The notes beneath the pieces were generated by a model. The model was given only the letters and a program-made list of their open reading frames with translations, did not search any database and was not told where the DNA came from. Source: JBBQZO01 sp038207625 (GTDB taxonomy: Bacteria > Pseudomonadota > Gammaproteobacteria > Burkholderiales > Burkholderiaceae_D). Taken from it: DNA of 28,327 nucleotides. How positions within the stretch are numbered: the stretch's first letter is position 1; the number at the start of each line of letters is the position of its first letter. The DNA is taken from contig JBBQZO010000052.1 of assembly GCA_038207625.1 (NCBI GenBank), positions 1-28,327 on the forward strand, written 5' to 3'. Shown piece after piece: positions 1 to 8,408 of this stretch. The position numbers were made by a program, and so were the translations under genes.

Positions 1-41
1 GGCGTCAGCGCCCAGGCCAGGTTGCGGAAGGTCGGCTTCAT
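1..41 (-). CDS. 5' end of a gene running off the left edge (probably exported protein)
   Basis: An ATG at 39-41 on the minus strand overlaps the TGA stop (38-40) of the preceding gene in an ATGA arrangement, and stays open to the window edge. The 13 visible codons read MKPTFRNLAWALT, a positively charged start running into hydrophobic residues, as in a signal peptide. The overlap suggests translational coupling with the upstream gene, which is itself broken. The product cannot be identified from so little sequence. Confidence 0.55.
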   Translation of the reverse strand, partial: MKPTFRNLAWALT

Positions 42-877
42 CGTTGTGGGCTCGCCGCTGCCGTTGTCGGCAGTTCGTCCATGTATTCAAATTCAAGCAC
101 GGTGTCGTCGGGCCAGTCATGGTCGGCCAGGCGCGCGAAGCAGGTCTTGGCGAGCAGCACCTGGCAATCGCAGTGGGCCAGCGAGTCCGCATTGCGGGCA
201 AAGCCGCGCGCATACAGGCGCTTAAACGGCAGCACCTCACGGCGCGCGCCCGAGCGCAATGTCACGCTGAACAGTGACCGCTCGGCAAACAGCAGGTAGT
301 TGTTGATGGATGAGTCGCAGCGTGGACCGCCCAGCGTGGCCACCGTCATCACGACCTTGGCCAGCGTCGAGTTGTTCGACACCAGGCCGGCGCTCAGGCC
401 GATCAGGCTTTCGAGACGCAGCTCGCCGAGTCGGCGCGTGTCCTCGGCCTGGCCCGGCGTGCGGATTTCGGCGCGCCAGGTCATGCTGTTGGCTTTGCGG
501 TTAGCGATCACCGATGCGTCCTTGGCCAGCGCCTTGGCATCGCGTTCAAGGATGAAGCTGTTGTCCGGCGCCAGTTAGACCCTGGTCGCCATCGTGTCGC
601 CGATCACCTTCAGGATGATGCCGCTCATGGTGACGTCCGGCGTGCGCGGCAGCAGACGAAAGCGCAGCGATGCCAGAAGGGCAAGTTGGCGGCTCTTCTC
701 GAACACGGCGATGCCATCAACCATCTTGCGGTACGATTTTTCGACCGGATTGCGCGTCGCGGCGACACTGACGCTGGCGACCGGCGCGGCCGCTTCGGCC
801 GCGAATCCGCACAGCGGAGCGAGCGGCAGTGCGGCAAGCACGAATCGTTGCAGATGGATTTTAATAGTGTTTTCCAA
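38..877 (-). pseudogene. Exported protein of unknown function, interrupted by one in-frame stop
   Basis: Two open segments, 877-578 and 574-38, lie in exactly the same reading frame and are separated only by a TAA at 575-577. Read through, they give about 279 residues. The N-terminus (MENTIKIHLQRFVLAALPLA, then CGFAAEAAA) is a good Sec signal peptide with an AxA-type cleavage site. The start is TTG at 877; an in-frame stop lies just upstream, so no earlier start exists. I recognise no domain. The C-terminal part has four cysteines (CDSS, CDCQ, CFAR) that could form disulphides in the periplasm. The sequence on both sides of the TAA keeps ordinary high-GC codon use, so the lesion is recent or a base-call error. 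The downstream gene overlaps its stop, so loss may also reduce that gene's expression. Confidence 0.6.
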
Positions 878-991
878 AAGAAAAAATTATCCGCATCATT
901 CCGTCCGCGCAACGCAACGCCAAGTATTTTTCTGCGGATACTCCCGCCCATGCCCCGCCGCGCGCGCGGCTCGCCAACGCAGGCAGGGCGC

Positions 992-1013
992 GCTAGTGCA
1001 GCACTACACTAGC
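992..1013 (-). terminator. Hairpin immediately after the MBL-fold gene stop
   Basis: An inverted repeat with 7-bp arms (GCTAGTG at 992-998, CACTAGC at 1007-1013) begins two bases after the TAG stop of the minus-strand gene ending at 1016. A second nested palindrome, TAGTGC-A-GCACTA, occupies 994-1006. No U-tract follows, so this is either a weak terminator, an mRNA 3'-end stabiliser or a protein-binding site. Confidence 0.4.
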
Positions 1014-1015
1014 AT

Positions 1016-2392
1016 CTAAGGCGACACTTGCCTGTCGGGCGGCGCGGGCGTGCGCTGCTTTAGGCGCCGCAGCTGGGCCGCCTGGTAAGCCCCGAACGCG
1101 TCGTCATACAGGCAGCGTATCAACGGGTCGTCGACGATGTCGGCCGTTTCAAGGTCCGTCTCTGTGGCGGCGTCAAACAAGGCGTCGTTGATGCGCATGT
1201 ACATCGAAGTCAATGATTCGCCCAGTTCGAGGGCGGCGTAGATCTTCGAAATCGGGATCTCGGTGGTCCATGACAAGGGCGCCGCGGCATCGTCAATGGC
1301 GGCGATGCTGTCGCCCTGCACCCGATAGCGGAACTCGGTACAGCTCCCCGCATGGTCGTAGACCGACAGGCGCCACACGCGCATCTTCTCAAAAAAGCTA
1401 TCGGGCGGCAGTTCCATTTCTCGATAGGTTTGCAGTAGGCCGTCGCGGCAGTAGTGCATGACGCGCGCGTTTTGTTGCGGCGTCAGTGCCGGAAAGCGCT
1501 GTGCAATGTCGGCCGTGCGCGGCGGCGTGGCCTGCGGCGCGTATTGATAGTCGACATCCTGTTCGCCGACCGGCACAACCCAGTCCAGCGGCGGCGCGGG
1601 CTGCAGCGCCGTGCGGTCCAAAACCATCGATACCGACGGGTTGAGCCTGACCACCGCGGTGTCGGGCAGAGCCGCTTCGACTTCCTGCTGAAACTGGCGG
1701 TAGGTGATGGGGAACAGCGCGTGGTTATACCAGGACCATGCCTCTTGCACGAATTGGCAGGAACTGGGCACCACGTAGCGGGGATTCAGAGTTTTGAGCT
1801 GACCGATCCAGTCGGCCGGCAATTCCGGCGCCGCTGGCACCGCCCGCGATGGTGCCAGCACTTCAATTTCGCGCATGGTCTGAAACGGCCACAGCACCAT
1901 GTCCCACGGCGCATCGCGTGCAAGGCCGACGAGTGCCTCGGGATCGATCCACGAATCGACGACGTTGAGCACATTCAAACCGTCGGCTTTGATCTGAAAC
2001 ATCGAGTCCACGTCGGCGTCGAGCGCGGCGCGCGGAATCACCTGGAACGGGCCGACGTCGACAGGCGCGTCGACGCGCAAATGCTGGACATTGATGAAGC
2101 CCAGTTCGCGGATCATCGTGAACAGCTCTTCGAACAGGCAGTACAGGTAGATAGGTGTGTCCCGCTCCAGCAAATCGAGACTCTCCAGCGAACAGTGGTC
2201 GTCGTGGAAATGCGAGATGAAGACGGCGGAAAATTTCAGCTGGCCGATGCGTGCGTGATCGAAACACACGGACGGGAAAGCGTGGCAATTGCGGCTGAAC
2301 GGATTTTCGAAGATCGGGTCGAACGCGATTAGCGTGTCGGCGCATTCGAATACGTAACCGGCGTGCAGGATTCTGGATATTTTTAGTGACAT
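1016..2392 (-). CDS. MBL-fold metallo-hydrolase with C-terminal extension
   Basis: A 458-residue protein. The metal-binding signature HFHDDH (H61, H63, D65, H66) is the HxHxDH motif of the metallo-beta-lactamase superfamily, and an AFDP motif lies before it, as in the UlaG/CMP-NeuAc hydroxylase-like branch. The C-terminal ~200 residues do not belong to the MBL core; I do not recognise them. No signal peptide is seen, so it is probably cytoplasmic; the substrate is unknown. The frame is open far upstream (to 2749), but the extension is rich in R/P/S and looks non-coding. ATG at 2392 starts directly at the first beta strand (MSLKISRILHAGYVFE), so I chose it, although its ribosome site is weak. 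A -10-like TATACT lies at 2445-2450 on the minus strand. Confidence 0.8.
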   Translation of the reverse strand: MSLKISRILHAGYVFECADTLIAFDPIFENPFSRNCHAFPSVCFDHARIGQLKFSAVFISHFHDDHCSLESLDLLERDTPIYLYCLFEELFTMIRELGFINVQHLRVDAPVDVGPFQVIPRAALDADVDSMFQIKADGLNVLNVVDSWIDPEALVGLARDAPWDMVLWPFQTMREIEVLAPSRAVPAAPELPADWIGQLKTLNPRYVVPSSCQFVQEAWSWYNHALFPITYRQFQQEVEAALPDTAVVRLNPSVSMVLDRTALQPAPPLDWVVPVGEQDVDYQYAPQATPPRTADIAQRFPALTPQQNARVMHYCRDGLLQTYREMELPPDSFFEKMRVWRLSVYDHAGSCTEFRYRVQGDSIAAIDDAAAPLSWTTEIPISKIYAALELGESLTSMYMRINDALFDAATETDLETADIVDDPLIRCLYDDAFGAYQAAQLRRLKQRTPAPPDRQVSP

Positions 2393-2816
2393 GGCGTGCT
2401 CTGGTGTGGTTGCAGCTTGATCCGGCATGCGCCGCGCTGCGCGCAGTATACGCACTTTAGCGTGCAATACGCCTGACAGGCCGGCTGTGAAAGGGGCCGC
2501 GCGGGCAGGGCGAAGTTGGCAGTCCTGTTGATCTTGCTTCGGGCGCGCCAGTTCGGACTGCGCGATGACTTTGCGTGATCGATATGGACCTGCGGATGGC
2601 GGTGGCGAGTGCGGCCGAATCGCTCGCGCAATCGCGCTTCGCTTGGCGTCGCGGCCAAGCACGCACGGGCCGATGGGCGTGATGATAAATGGATATTTTT
2701 CTCTGGAAATATTGCAGGTAAGTATCGAATGATCTGGACAAAGGACCATGGCGTGATTGATAATGATACAAGATTGCCGTATTTTTCAAATTACCCTCCC
2801 ATTCCTCCCGAGTCTC
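2393..2816. other. Divergent intergenic region (424 bp)
   Basis: This region separates the MBL-fold gene from the large lipoprotein gene. Towards the minus strand there is a TATACT -10-like hexamer (2445-2450) without a good -35 at normal spacing. The 2690-2780 part is AT-rich, unlike its surroundings, and should hold the lipoprotein promoter. It contains GATAATGATA at 2759-2768, which resembles one half of a Fur box, and an ATATTT/AAATAT inverted repeat near 2693-2712. The open frames seen here on both strands look non-coding. Confidence 0.4.
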
Positions 2817-5800
2817 ATGTTCACGTCGCAAACCTGCAAGAAGCTATTCCTCGTTTTTCTATTGGCCAGCTTGGCATCATGCGGTGGCGGTGGTGGCGGC
2901 TCGAATGGCGCCTCGAATGGCGGCTCGACCGGCATTGTTGCAGCGCCGGCCCTCAGCATGTCGATCAGCTCGGTCACACCGATCGAAGCCCAGCCTGGCG
3001 ACACGCTGGAAGTGCATGGAAACGGACTGGGCCAGGTACGCGAGGCGCGGATCGGCGGGGTCGAGGCGAATTTTTCGCTGTGGACCGATACCAAGATCAC
3101 CATGGTGGTGCCGGACGGCGGCGAAACCGGTATCGTTCAGTTGAAGGGCGCTGGTGTGGCGGCCCAGTCGCCCCAAAGAGTGACCATTCTCGGCCTGCCA
3201 AGCGTGACCGCCTTTAGCAGTACCGTGGTGAAGCCGGGCGAGAGCGTACAACTGAGCGGACGCAACCTCGATACGGTGCGCGAGGTGCGCCTTAACAACG
3301 TGCCGCTTCAACTGTCCCGGCACACTGCGCTTGAATTGAGTTTCGTTGTGCCCCCTGAAGTGCGCTCGGGAATTTTAGCGCTGCTGTTCGGGCTTGACCG
3401 CACGCTGATTTTGCCGCAGACACTGACCGTGCAAACGCCCGTCACGCTGACCAGCTTCAGCCCGCGCGCGGCGCTCGCTGGCGACACCGTCACCATTGTT
3501 GGCGACGGACTTGATCTGGTCACGCAGGTGATGTTTGGCGATCATCCGGCCAGCGACCTGCGGCCCGGCTTGGACGGCGTGTACGTGACGGTGCCAAACG
3601 GCGCCCGCAGCGCGCCGCTGACGCTGATCAAGCGCGACGGCGGGCAGGTCCAGAGCCGCGACAGCTTCACCGTCATCCCGCGCATCATCGTCACCGACAT
3701 GCAGCCGCATAGTGCCGTGGCCGGACAGGTCGTCGTCGTCGTTGGCGCGAATTTGACCGAAGTTGACGGGGTCACCGTCGGCCACATTCCGGTTGATCTG
3801 ATCAGTCGCAGCGACACGGAAATGCGCTTTGCCATGCCACCTCTTGGCGGCGAGGTCGAGTTGCGGGGCACACGACAACGCGCCGCCAGTGTCGGGATGC
3901 TGAGCGTGCCGAACTCGTGGCTTGCGACCGGCGGTTTCTCGCCAAGCAGCGGCGTCGACGGCACGGCCGTCACGATTAGCGGCGCCGCGCTTCCCGGCGT
4001 GTTTAGCGCCAACGGATTTGGCGGCCTTACGTCGGTCAGCATGGGCGGCCTTCATCTACCGTTCGCCCGTATCAACGGCGGCGCCGCGATCCGAATTGTC
4101 AGCGTGCGTGGCGGCGGCGCCATCGTGCTGGAGGCGGGCGCGCAGAGTCTGACGCTGGGCAATTTCGTCGATCTGACGCCGTCGCTGGCGATCAGCGCCA
4201 GCATTTGCTGGCCGGCTTACGGTGACGTGGGATCGCATATCACCATCGGTGGCAAAAACCTCAACCGGGTCGCCAGCGCCACCGTGGGTGGCGCGAGTGC
4301 CACCATCTATAGCCAGAGCGGCGACGAGCTGGTCTTGCTGGCGCCGGCCGGCGGTAACGGCTCGGTCGTGTTGCAGGGCGATGGAAGCAATGTGAGTGTC
4401 GGCAAATTCGGCCTCAGTCCGGTGGCGATATCCCACGTCGACGTGGCGCAGACCTATTTTCAGGCGCCGGGTGATCCCATGCAACGGCTGGTTCCCGGCA
4501 AGGAGGCCTTGCTGCGGGTGTTGGTGGCGGGACGCGACGGGCTGGCCAGCCCGCCGGTGCAGGTGATCGCGAGCGCCGGCGGCAGCGTGCTCGGCACCGC
4601 CCATTTGGTCGGGCCGGCGACATTGGCTGCCGTCCCGCAAGCCTCCCCGCTGGATCAGGCATTTACGGCGAGCTTGCCGGCGGCTTGGGTGCGTGCTGAC
4701 CTGAGCTTGCGAATTGACGTCGACCCGCTGCTGAACACGAGCGGCGGCGCCAGTACCACGGTCCGGCCGGTGGTCGGCAGACCAACCAATCTGGTGCTGG
4801 TGCTGGTGCCGCTGAGCATCGGCAACGGCGACCTCGACGCCGTCATGCCCAACCTGGCTGCCGTGCGCACGGCGCTGGGCAAGGTGTTGCCGATCGCCGA
4901 GTCGGCGATCACGGTCAAGCAGCGCGCCAGCTATCGGCTGACGTCGGTGTCGCAAGTGAAAAGCAGTGACGAGTGGAGCAAGGCACTCAATGAGCTCGAC
5001 GATCTGCGCGAAGCCGAGGGGCAGCAACAACACTACTACGGCCTTGTCCCGGATGCCAGCTTCAGCGCCGGCACCAGCGGTCTTGGCTACCGGCCGGCCA
5101 GCGATGGCAGCGGCGGCGGGCGCAGCAGCATTGGCCTCGATGCGCGCCGCACCAGCTATATGCGCACCATGACGCATGAGCTGGGACATAACTTCGGGCG
5201 CAGCCACGCGCCCTGCGGCGATGTCGTCGGTCCGGACCTGAATTACCCGTATTCCGGCGGCACACTGGGCGTGACGCCCATCTTCGATAGCGTTGCGCGC
5301 ACGATCGTCTGGCCCGAAAGCGGGTTTGATGTGATGGGCTATTGCGGCGGCGATTGGTTCTCCGACTACAACTACCAGCACGTGCAAATGCGCCTGGAAA
5401 GCTGGTTGTACCCGAGCGGCGCCAGCCAGCTGCAGGCCGCGTCCCCGCTCGTGGAATTGTTGGAAATTTCAGGGATGATCGATGTGGACGGGGTGCATTT
5501 TCGTCCCGTGACCGGTAGCGTGGGCCGGGCCAGTGTTACCCAGGGCGACCACGTGCTGGATATGGCTTTGAACGATGGCAATCGGATCGTCGCCTCATTC
5601 ACGCCGATGCCGGTGGCCGACGGCCCAAGCGGACAGATGCACTTCAAGCTGAGGATGGTCAAGCCGTCAGCCGAACTAGCCGGCCTGGAGGTACTCAGCG
5701 CGGGCAAACCCTTAGCCCAGAACGCGCGTAAAGCGAGGGTGGCGGCTCAGCGTGCCGGCGACAGCGGTCCGCAACTGGCCTGGAAGGAGGCTGGCGGCCA

Positions 5801-5996
5801 ATTGCAGCTTAGCTGGGACGACAGTCGCTACCGCTATCTGCGCGTCAGCCAGCGCGGACGAGAATTGACCACGTTGGCGCGCGAACTCGAAGGCGGCAAG
5901 GCGATGCTGCCGCTGGCCGACGTGCCTAAGGGTGGCGAATGGCACTTCGTGCTCAGCGACGGCTTGAACACGCGGCTGATCCGCGTCGTGCGCTAA
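2817..5996 (+). CDS. Lipoprotein with IPT/TIG-like repeats and a metzincin zinc-protease domain
   Basis: A 1059-residue protein starting MFTSQTCKK, followed by a hydrophobic stretch and the lipobox LASC (Cys22), then a Gly/Ser/Asn linker. It is therefore a lipid-anchored, probably surface or periplasmic protein. Residues ~45-520 hold about five or six Ig-like IPT/TIG repeats (recurring 'G..V.I.G..L' and 'V.VP.G' patterns). Residues ~540-700 resemble the domain that precedes the catalytic part of M66/StcE-type proteases. The zinc site HELGHNFGRSH (H787, E788, H791, H797) matches the metzincin HExxHxxGxxH, with a Met-turn DVMGYC (Met840) 43 residues after the last histidine. A beta-rich C-terminal domain follows. 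ATG 2817 is preferred over TTG 2757 or ATG 2763 because the signal peptide then has normal length; no strong RBS is visible. The target protein is unknown. Confidence 0.85.
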   Translation: MFTSQTCKKLFLVFLLASLASCGGGGGGSNGASNGGSTGIVAAPALSMSISSVTPIEAQPGDTLEVHGNGLGQVREARIGGVEANFSLWTDTKITMVVPDGGETGIVQLKGAGVAAQSPQRVTILGLPSVTAFSSTVVKPGESVQLSGRNLDTVREVRLNNVPLQLSRHTALELSFVVPPEVRSGILALLFGLDRTLILPQTLTVQTPVTLTSFSPRAALAGDTVTIVGDGLDLVTQVMFGDHPASDLRPGLDGVYVTVPNGARSAPLTLIKRDGGQVQSRDSFTVIPRIIVTDMQPHSAVAGQVVVVVGANLTEVDGVTVGHIPVDLISRSDTEMRFAMPPLGGEVELRGTRQRAASVGMLSVPNSWLATGGFSPSSGVDGTAVTISGAALPGVFSANGFGGLTSVSMGGLHLPFARINGGAAIRIVSVRGGGAIVLEAGAQSLTLGNFVDLTPSLAISASICWPAYGDVGSHITIGGKNLNRVASATVGGASATIYSQSGDELVLLAPAGGNGSVVLQGDGSNVSVGKFGLSPVAISHVDVAQTYFQAPGDPMQRLVPGKEALLRVLVAGRDGLASPPVQVIASAGGSVLGTAHLVGPATLAAVPQASPLDQAFTASLPAAWVRADLSLRIDVDPLLNTSGGASTTVRPVVGRPTNLVLVLVPLSIGNGDLDAVMPNLAAVRTALGKVLPIAESAITVKQRASYRLTSVSQVKSSDEWSKALNELDDLREAEGQQQHYYGLVPDASFSAGTSGLGYRPASDGSGGGRSSIGLDARRTSYMRTMTHELGHNFGRSHAPCGDVVGPDLNYPYSGGTLGVTPIFDSVARTIVWPESGFDVMGYCGGDWFSDYNYQHVQMRLESWLYPSGASQLQAASPLVELLEISGMIDVDGVHFRPVTGSVGRASVTQGDHVLDMALNDGNRIVASFTPMPVADGPSGQMHFKLRMVKPSAELAGLEVLSAGKPLAQNARKARVAAQRAGDSGPQLAWKEAGGQLQLSWDDSRYRYLRVSQRGRELTTLARELEGGKAMLPLADVPKGGEWHFVLSDGLNTRLIRVVR

Positions 5997-6020
5997 AGCC
6001 GAGACAGCGCGGCGCCAAGG

Positions 6021-6041
6021 CAGGTCCGGCAAGCGGACCTG
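6021..6041 (+). terminator. Hairpin after the lipoprotein gene
   Basis: A perfect 8-bp stem (CAGGTCCG, loop GCAAG, CGGACCTG) lies 25 bases after the stop of the plus-strand protease gene. The sequence after it is only moderately T-rich, so termination efficiency is uncertain. Confidence 0.45.
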
Positions 6042-6144
6042 TCGGTCAATACAGCTAAACAGTTTAAATTTTCAACCCGGGCGATCGCCAGGCAGTGCCC
6101 ATTGAGGATGATCGGGCGGGCGTGTCCGCCGGCGCGCGGCCAGC

Positions 6145-6179
6145 CGCGCCAGCGCCGGCATGCGTCCGGCGCTGGCGCG
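6145..6179 (-). terminator. Strong GC hairpin after lysS
   Basis: A perfect 14-bp inverted repeat (6145-6158 with 6166-6179, 7-base loop) begins 8 bases downstream of the lysS stop on the minus strand. It is almost pure G/C and lacks a U-tract. It sits between convergent genes and probably ends the prfB-HAD-lysS transcript or protects its 3' end. Confidence 0.5.
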
Positions 6180-6186
6180 AATTGGC

Positions 6187-7716
6187 TTAGTCTTCGCGAC
6201 GCAGGTGCGGGAACAGAATCACGTCACGGATATTGGGCGAATCGGTGATCAGCATGATCAGGCGATCGATGCCGATGCCGCAACCGCCGGCCGGCGGCAT
6301 GCCGTATTCCAGCGCGCGGATGTAGTCGGCGTCGTAGAACATCGCCTCCTCGTCGCCCGCGTCCTTGGCCGCAACCTGCGCCAGGAAACGCGCCGACTGG
6401 TCTTCGGCGTCGTTCAACTCCGAGAAGCCGTTGGCGATTTCGCGCCCGACGATGAACAGTTCGAAGCGCTCGGTGATGCCGGCCACCGTATCGGAGGCGC
6501 GCGCCAGCGGCGACACTTCGACCGGGTAGTCGACGATGTAGGTTGGCTCCCACAATTGCGATTCGGCGGTTTCTTCGAACAGCGCCAGTTGCAGCGCGCC
6601 CAGGCCAGCGGTGGCGAACGGCTTGACGCCGAACTTCAACAGCTCGGCCTTGATGAAGGCTGCGTCATGCAGTTGCTCGTTGGTGTACTGGGGCGCGTAC
6701 TTGTTGATCGCGCCGACGATGGTGAGGCGGTGGAACGGCTTGGACAAGTCCAGCTCGCGCCCGCCGTAGCTCAGCACCGAGGTGCCGTGCGCATCGACCG
6801 CAGCCTGACGGATCACCGCTTCGGTGAAGTCCATCAGCCACTGGTAATCGACATAGGCTGCGTAGAATTCCATCATCGTGAATTCTGGATTGTGACGCGG
6901 CGACACGCCTTCGTTGCGGAAGTTGCGGTTCACTTCGAACACACGGTCAAAACCGCCGACCACCAGGCGCTTCAAATACAGCTCGGGCGCGATGCGCAGG
7001 AACATCTGCATGTCGAGCGCGTTGTGGTGGGTGATGAAAGGCTTGGCCGCGGCGCCACCGGGGATGGTGTGCAGCATCGGCGTTTCCACTTCCATGAACT
7101 CGTTCTTTTCCATGAAGCGGCGGATCGACGACATCGCGGCGGTGCGCGCCTTGAAGGTGCGGCGCGTCTCTTCGCTCATGATCAGATCGACATAGCGCTG
7201 GCGGTATTTGGTTTCCTGGTCGGCCAGGCCGTGGAATTTATCCGGCAACGGACGCAGCGACTTGGTGATCAGGCGCAGGCTGGTGACCTTGATGGTCAGC
7301 TCGTCGGTCTTGGTCTTGAACAGTGTGCCATCGACGCCGAGGATATCGCCCAGGTCGTAGTGGTGCAGCGCGGCCATGGCCGCTTCGCCGATCTTGTCGA
7401 GCGTGGCGTAGATCTGCACGCGACCGTCGGCCTTCGGGCCCGACGCGTCTTGCAGCGTGGCGAAGGCGGCTTTCTTACCCGCTTCGCGCTTGAGCATCAT
7501 GCGCCCGGCCAGCACCACGGACACCTCGTTCGCTTCCAGTTCTTCGCGGGTCTTTTCACCGTATTGGGCGTGCAGATCGGCCGCCTTGTGCTGGGGACGG
7601 AAGTCGTTCGGAAACGCCACGCCCTGGGCGCGAATGGCAGCGAGCTTGGCGCGCCGTTCGGCGATGATCTTGTTTTCGTCGGGTGCGGCGGCTTGCTCTT
7701 GGATATCCGTAGTCAT
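6187..7716 (-). CDS. lysS: Lysine--tRNA ligase, class II
   Basis: A 509-residue enzyme charging tRNA-Lys with lysine using ATP in the cytoplasm. An N-terminal OB-fold anticodon-binding domain (about residues 60-175) precedes the class II catalytic core. Motif 2 is visible as FRNEGVSPRHNPEFT, and motif 3 as GCGIGIDRLIML near the C-terminus. Length matches bacterial LysRS. It is the last gene of a minus-strand run prfB-HAD-lysS; the start (ATG 7716) is 8 bases after the stop of the HAD gene, supporting co-transcription. prfB and lysS are neighbours in many proteobacteria, so the context agrees. Confidence 0.97.
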   Translation of the reverse strand: MTTDIQEQAAAPDENKIIAERRAKLAAIRAQGVAFPNDFRPQHKAADLHAQYGEKTREELEANEVSVVLAGRMMLKREAGKKAAFATLQDASGPKADGRVQIYATLDKIGEAAMAALHHYDLGDILGVDGTLFKTKTDELTIKVTSLRLITKSLRPLPDKFHGLADQETKYRQRYVDLIMSEETRRTFKARTAAMSSIRRFMEKNEFMEVETPMLHTIPGGAAAKPFITHHNALDMQMFLRIAPELYLKRLVVGGFDRVFEVNRNFRNEGVSPRHNPEFTMMEFYAAYVDYQWLMDFTEAVIRQAAVDAHGTSVLSYGGRELDLSKPFHRLTIVGAINKYAPQYTNEQLHDAAFIKAELLKFGVKPFATAGLGALQLALFEETAESQLWEPTYIVDYPVEVSPLARASDTVAGITERFELFIVGREIANGFSELNDAEDQSARFLAQVAAKDAGDEEAMFYDADYIRALEYGMPPAGGCGIGIDRLIMLITDSPNIRDVILFPHLRRED

Positions 7717-7724
7717 GGTCAGTT

Positions 7725-8408
7725 CTAGGTAAAGTTAAATTCGGGGGCGCTGGCGAACAGCGCGGCGATCGACAGCTCGGCGAAGTCGCTGGCAATGCAA
7801 ATGACGTTGTCAAACTCGGCAAACGCGGCAGCCGGCAGGGTGGTGGTCAACACCACCGCGCGCATGCCGGCGCGGCGCGCCGCTTCCACGCCCAGGGGAG
7901 CGTCTTCGAACACGATGCAGTGCTCGGGCGCGACGCCGCAGCGCTGGGCTGCCATCAAAAACACGTCCGGCGCCGGTTTGCCGCGCGCCACGTCGGCCGC
8001 GCCGACGATGGCGTTGAAATGGCGCCGCAAATCGAGGCCGTCAAGCGTGAAGTCGATGTTCTCGACCGGTGCGGCGGTGGCCACGGCCAGCGCCACCGAC
8101 TGCTGCTGGGCGTCGGCGATCAGGCGCTCAAAGCCGGGCAGCACCTTGCGGTGCGGCCCGTACAGTTCGCGGTACAACGCTTCTTTTTCCGCGTTGTAGC
8201 GCGCGCTGTCGATCGCCGCCAGATCGTCGCCAAAGTAGGCGCGCATGATCTCGTGGCCCTGGCGTCCGGCCGTGTCGCGGAAAAACGCGTCCGCATCGAG
8301 CGTCTGGCCGTGTCGTGCAAAAAAGGCGATCCACGACTGGGTGTGGAAGGCCATGTTGTCGACGATGGTGCCGTCCATGTCGAAGATGAAGGCGCGTTGA
8401 GCCGTCAT
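7725..8408 (-). CDS. HAD-family hydrolase, beta-phosphoglucomutase-like
   Basis: A 227-residue HAD superfamily subfamily-I phosphatase/mutase. Motif I is FDMDGT (nucleophile Asp10, acid/base Asp12), motif II lies in VATAAP, the motif III lysine is in GKPAPDVF, and motif IV is FEDAPLG. A helical cap lies between motifs I and II. It most resembles the beta-phosphoglucomutase/phosphatase group (YcjU, Gph, YqaB type); the substrate cannot be read from sequence. Its ATG directly abuts the TAA of prfB (TAAATG), and lysS follows 8 bases after its stop, so it is translated from the same mRNA as two translation-machinery genes. It may clear a toxic phosphate by-product; that role is inference. Confidence 0.9.
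   Translation of the reverse strand: MTAQRAFIFDMDGTIVDNMAFHTQSWIAFFARHGQTLDADAFFRDTAGRQGHEIMRAYFGDDLAAIDSARYNAEKEALYRELYGPHRKVLPGFERLIADAQQQSVALAVATAAPVENIDFTLDGLDLRRHFNAIVGAADVARGKPAPDVFLMAAQRCGVAPEHCIVFEDAPLGVEAARRAGMRAVVLTTTLPAAAFAEFDNVICIASDFAELSIAALFASAPEFNFT

Noticed and set aside
2393..2749. N-terminal extension of the MBL-fold protein to an upstream start
   Set aside because: The added ~119 residues are R/P/S-rich with no family similarity and cross the promoter region; the MBL fold begins at the ATG at 2392.
4056..5387. 443-codon minus-strand open frame inside the protease lipoprotein gene
   Set aside because: It is antisense to the clear metzincin coding frame and has shadow-type composition.
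6160..7728. 522-codon plus-strand open frame over lysS
   Set aside because: It lies antisense to an unmistakable lysS; long antisense frames are common in high-GC DNA, and its product is rich in R/H/V/G without any domain.
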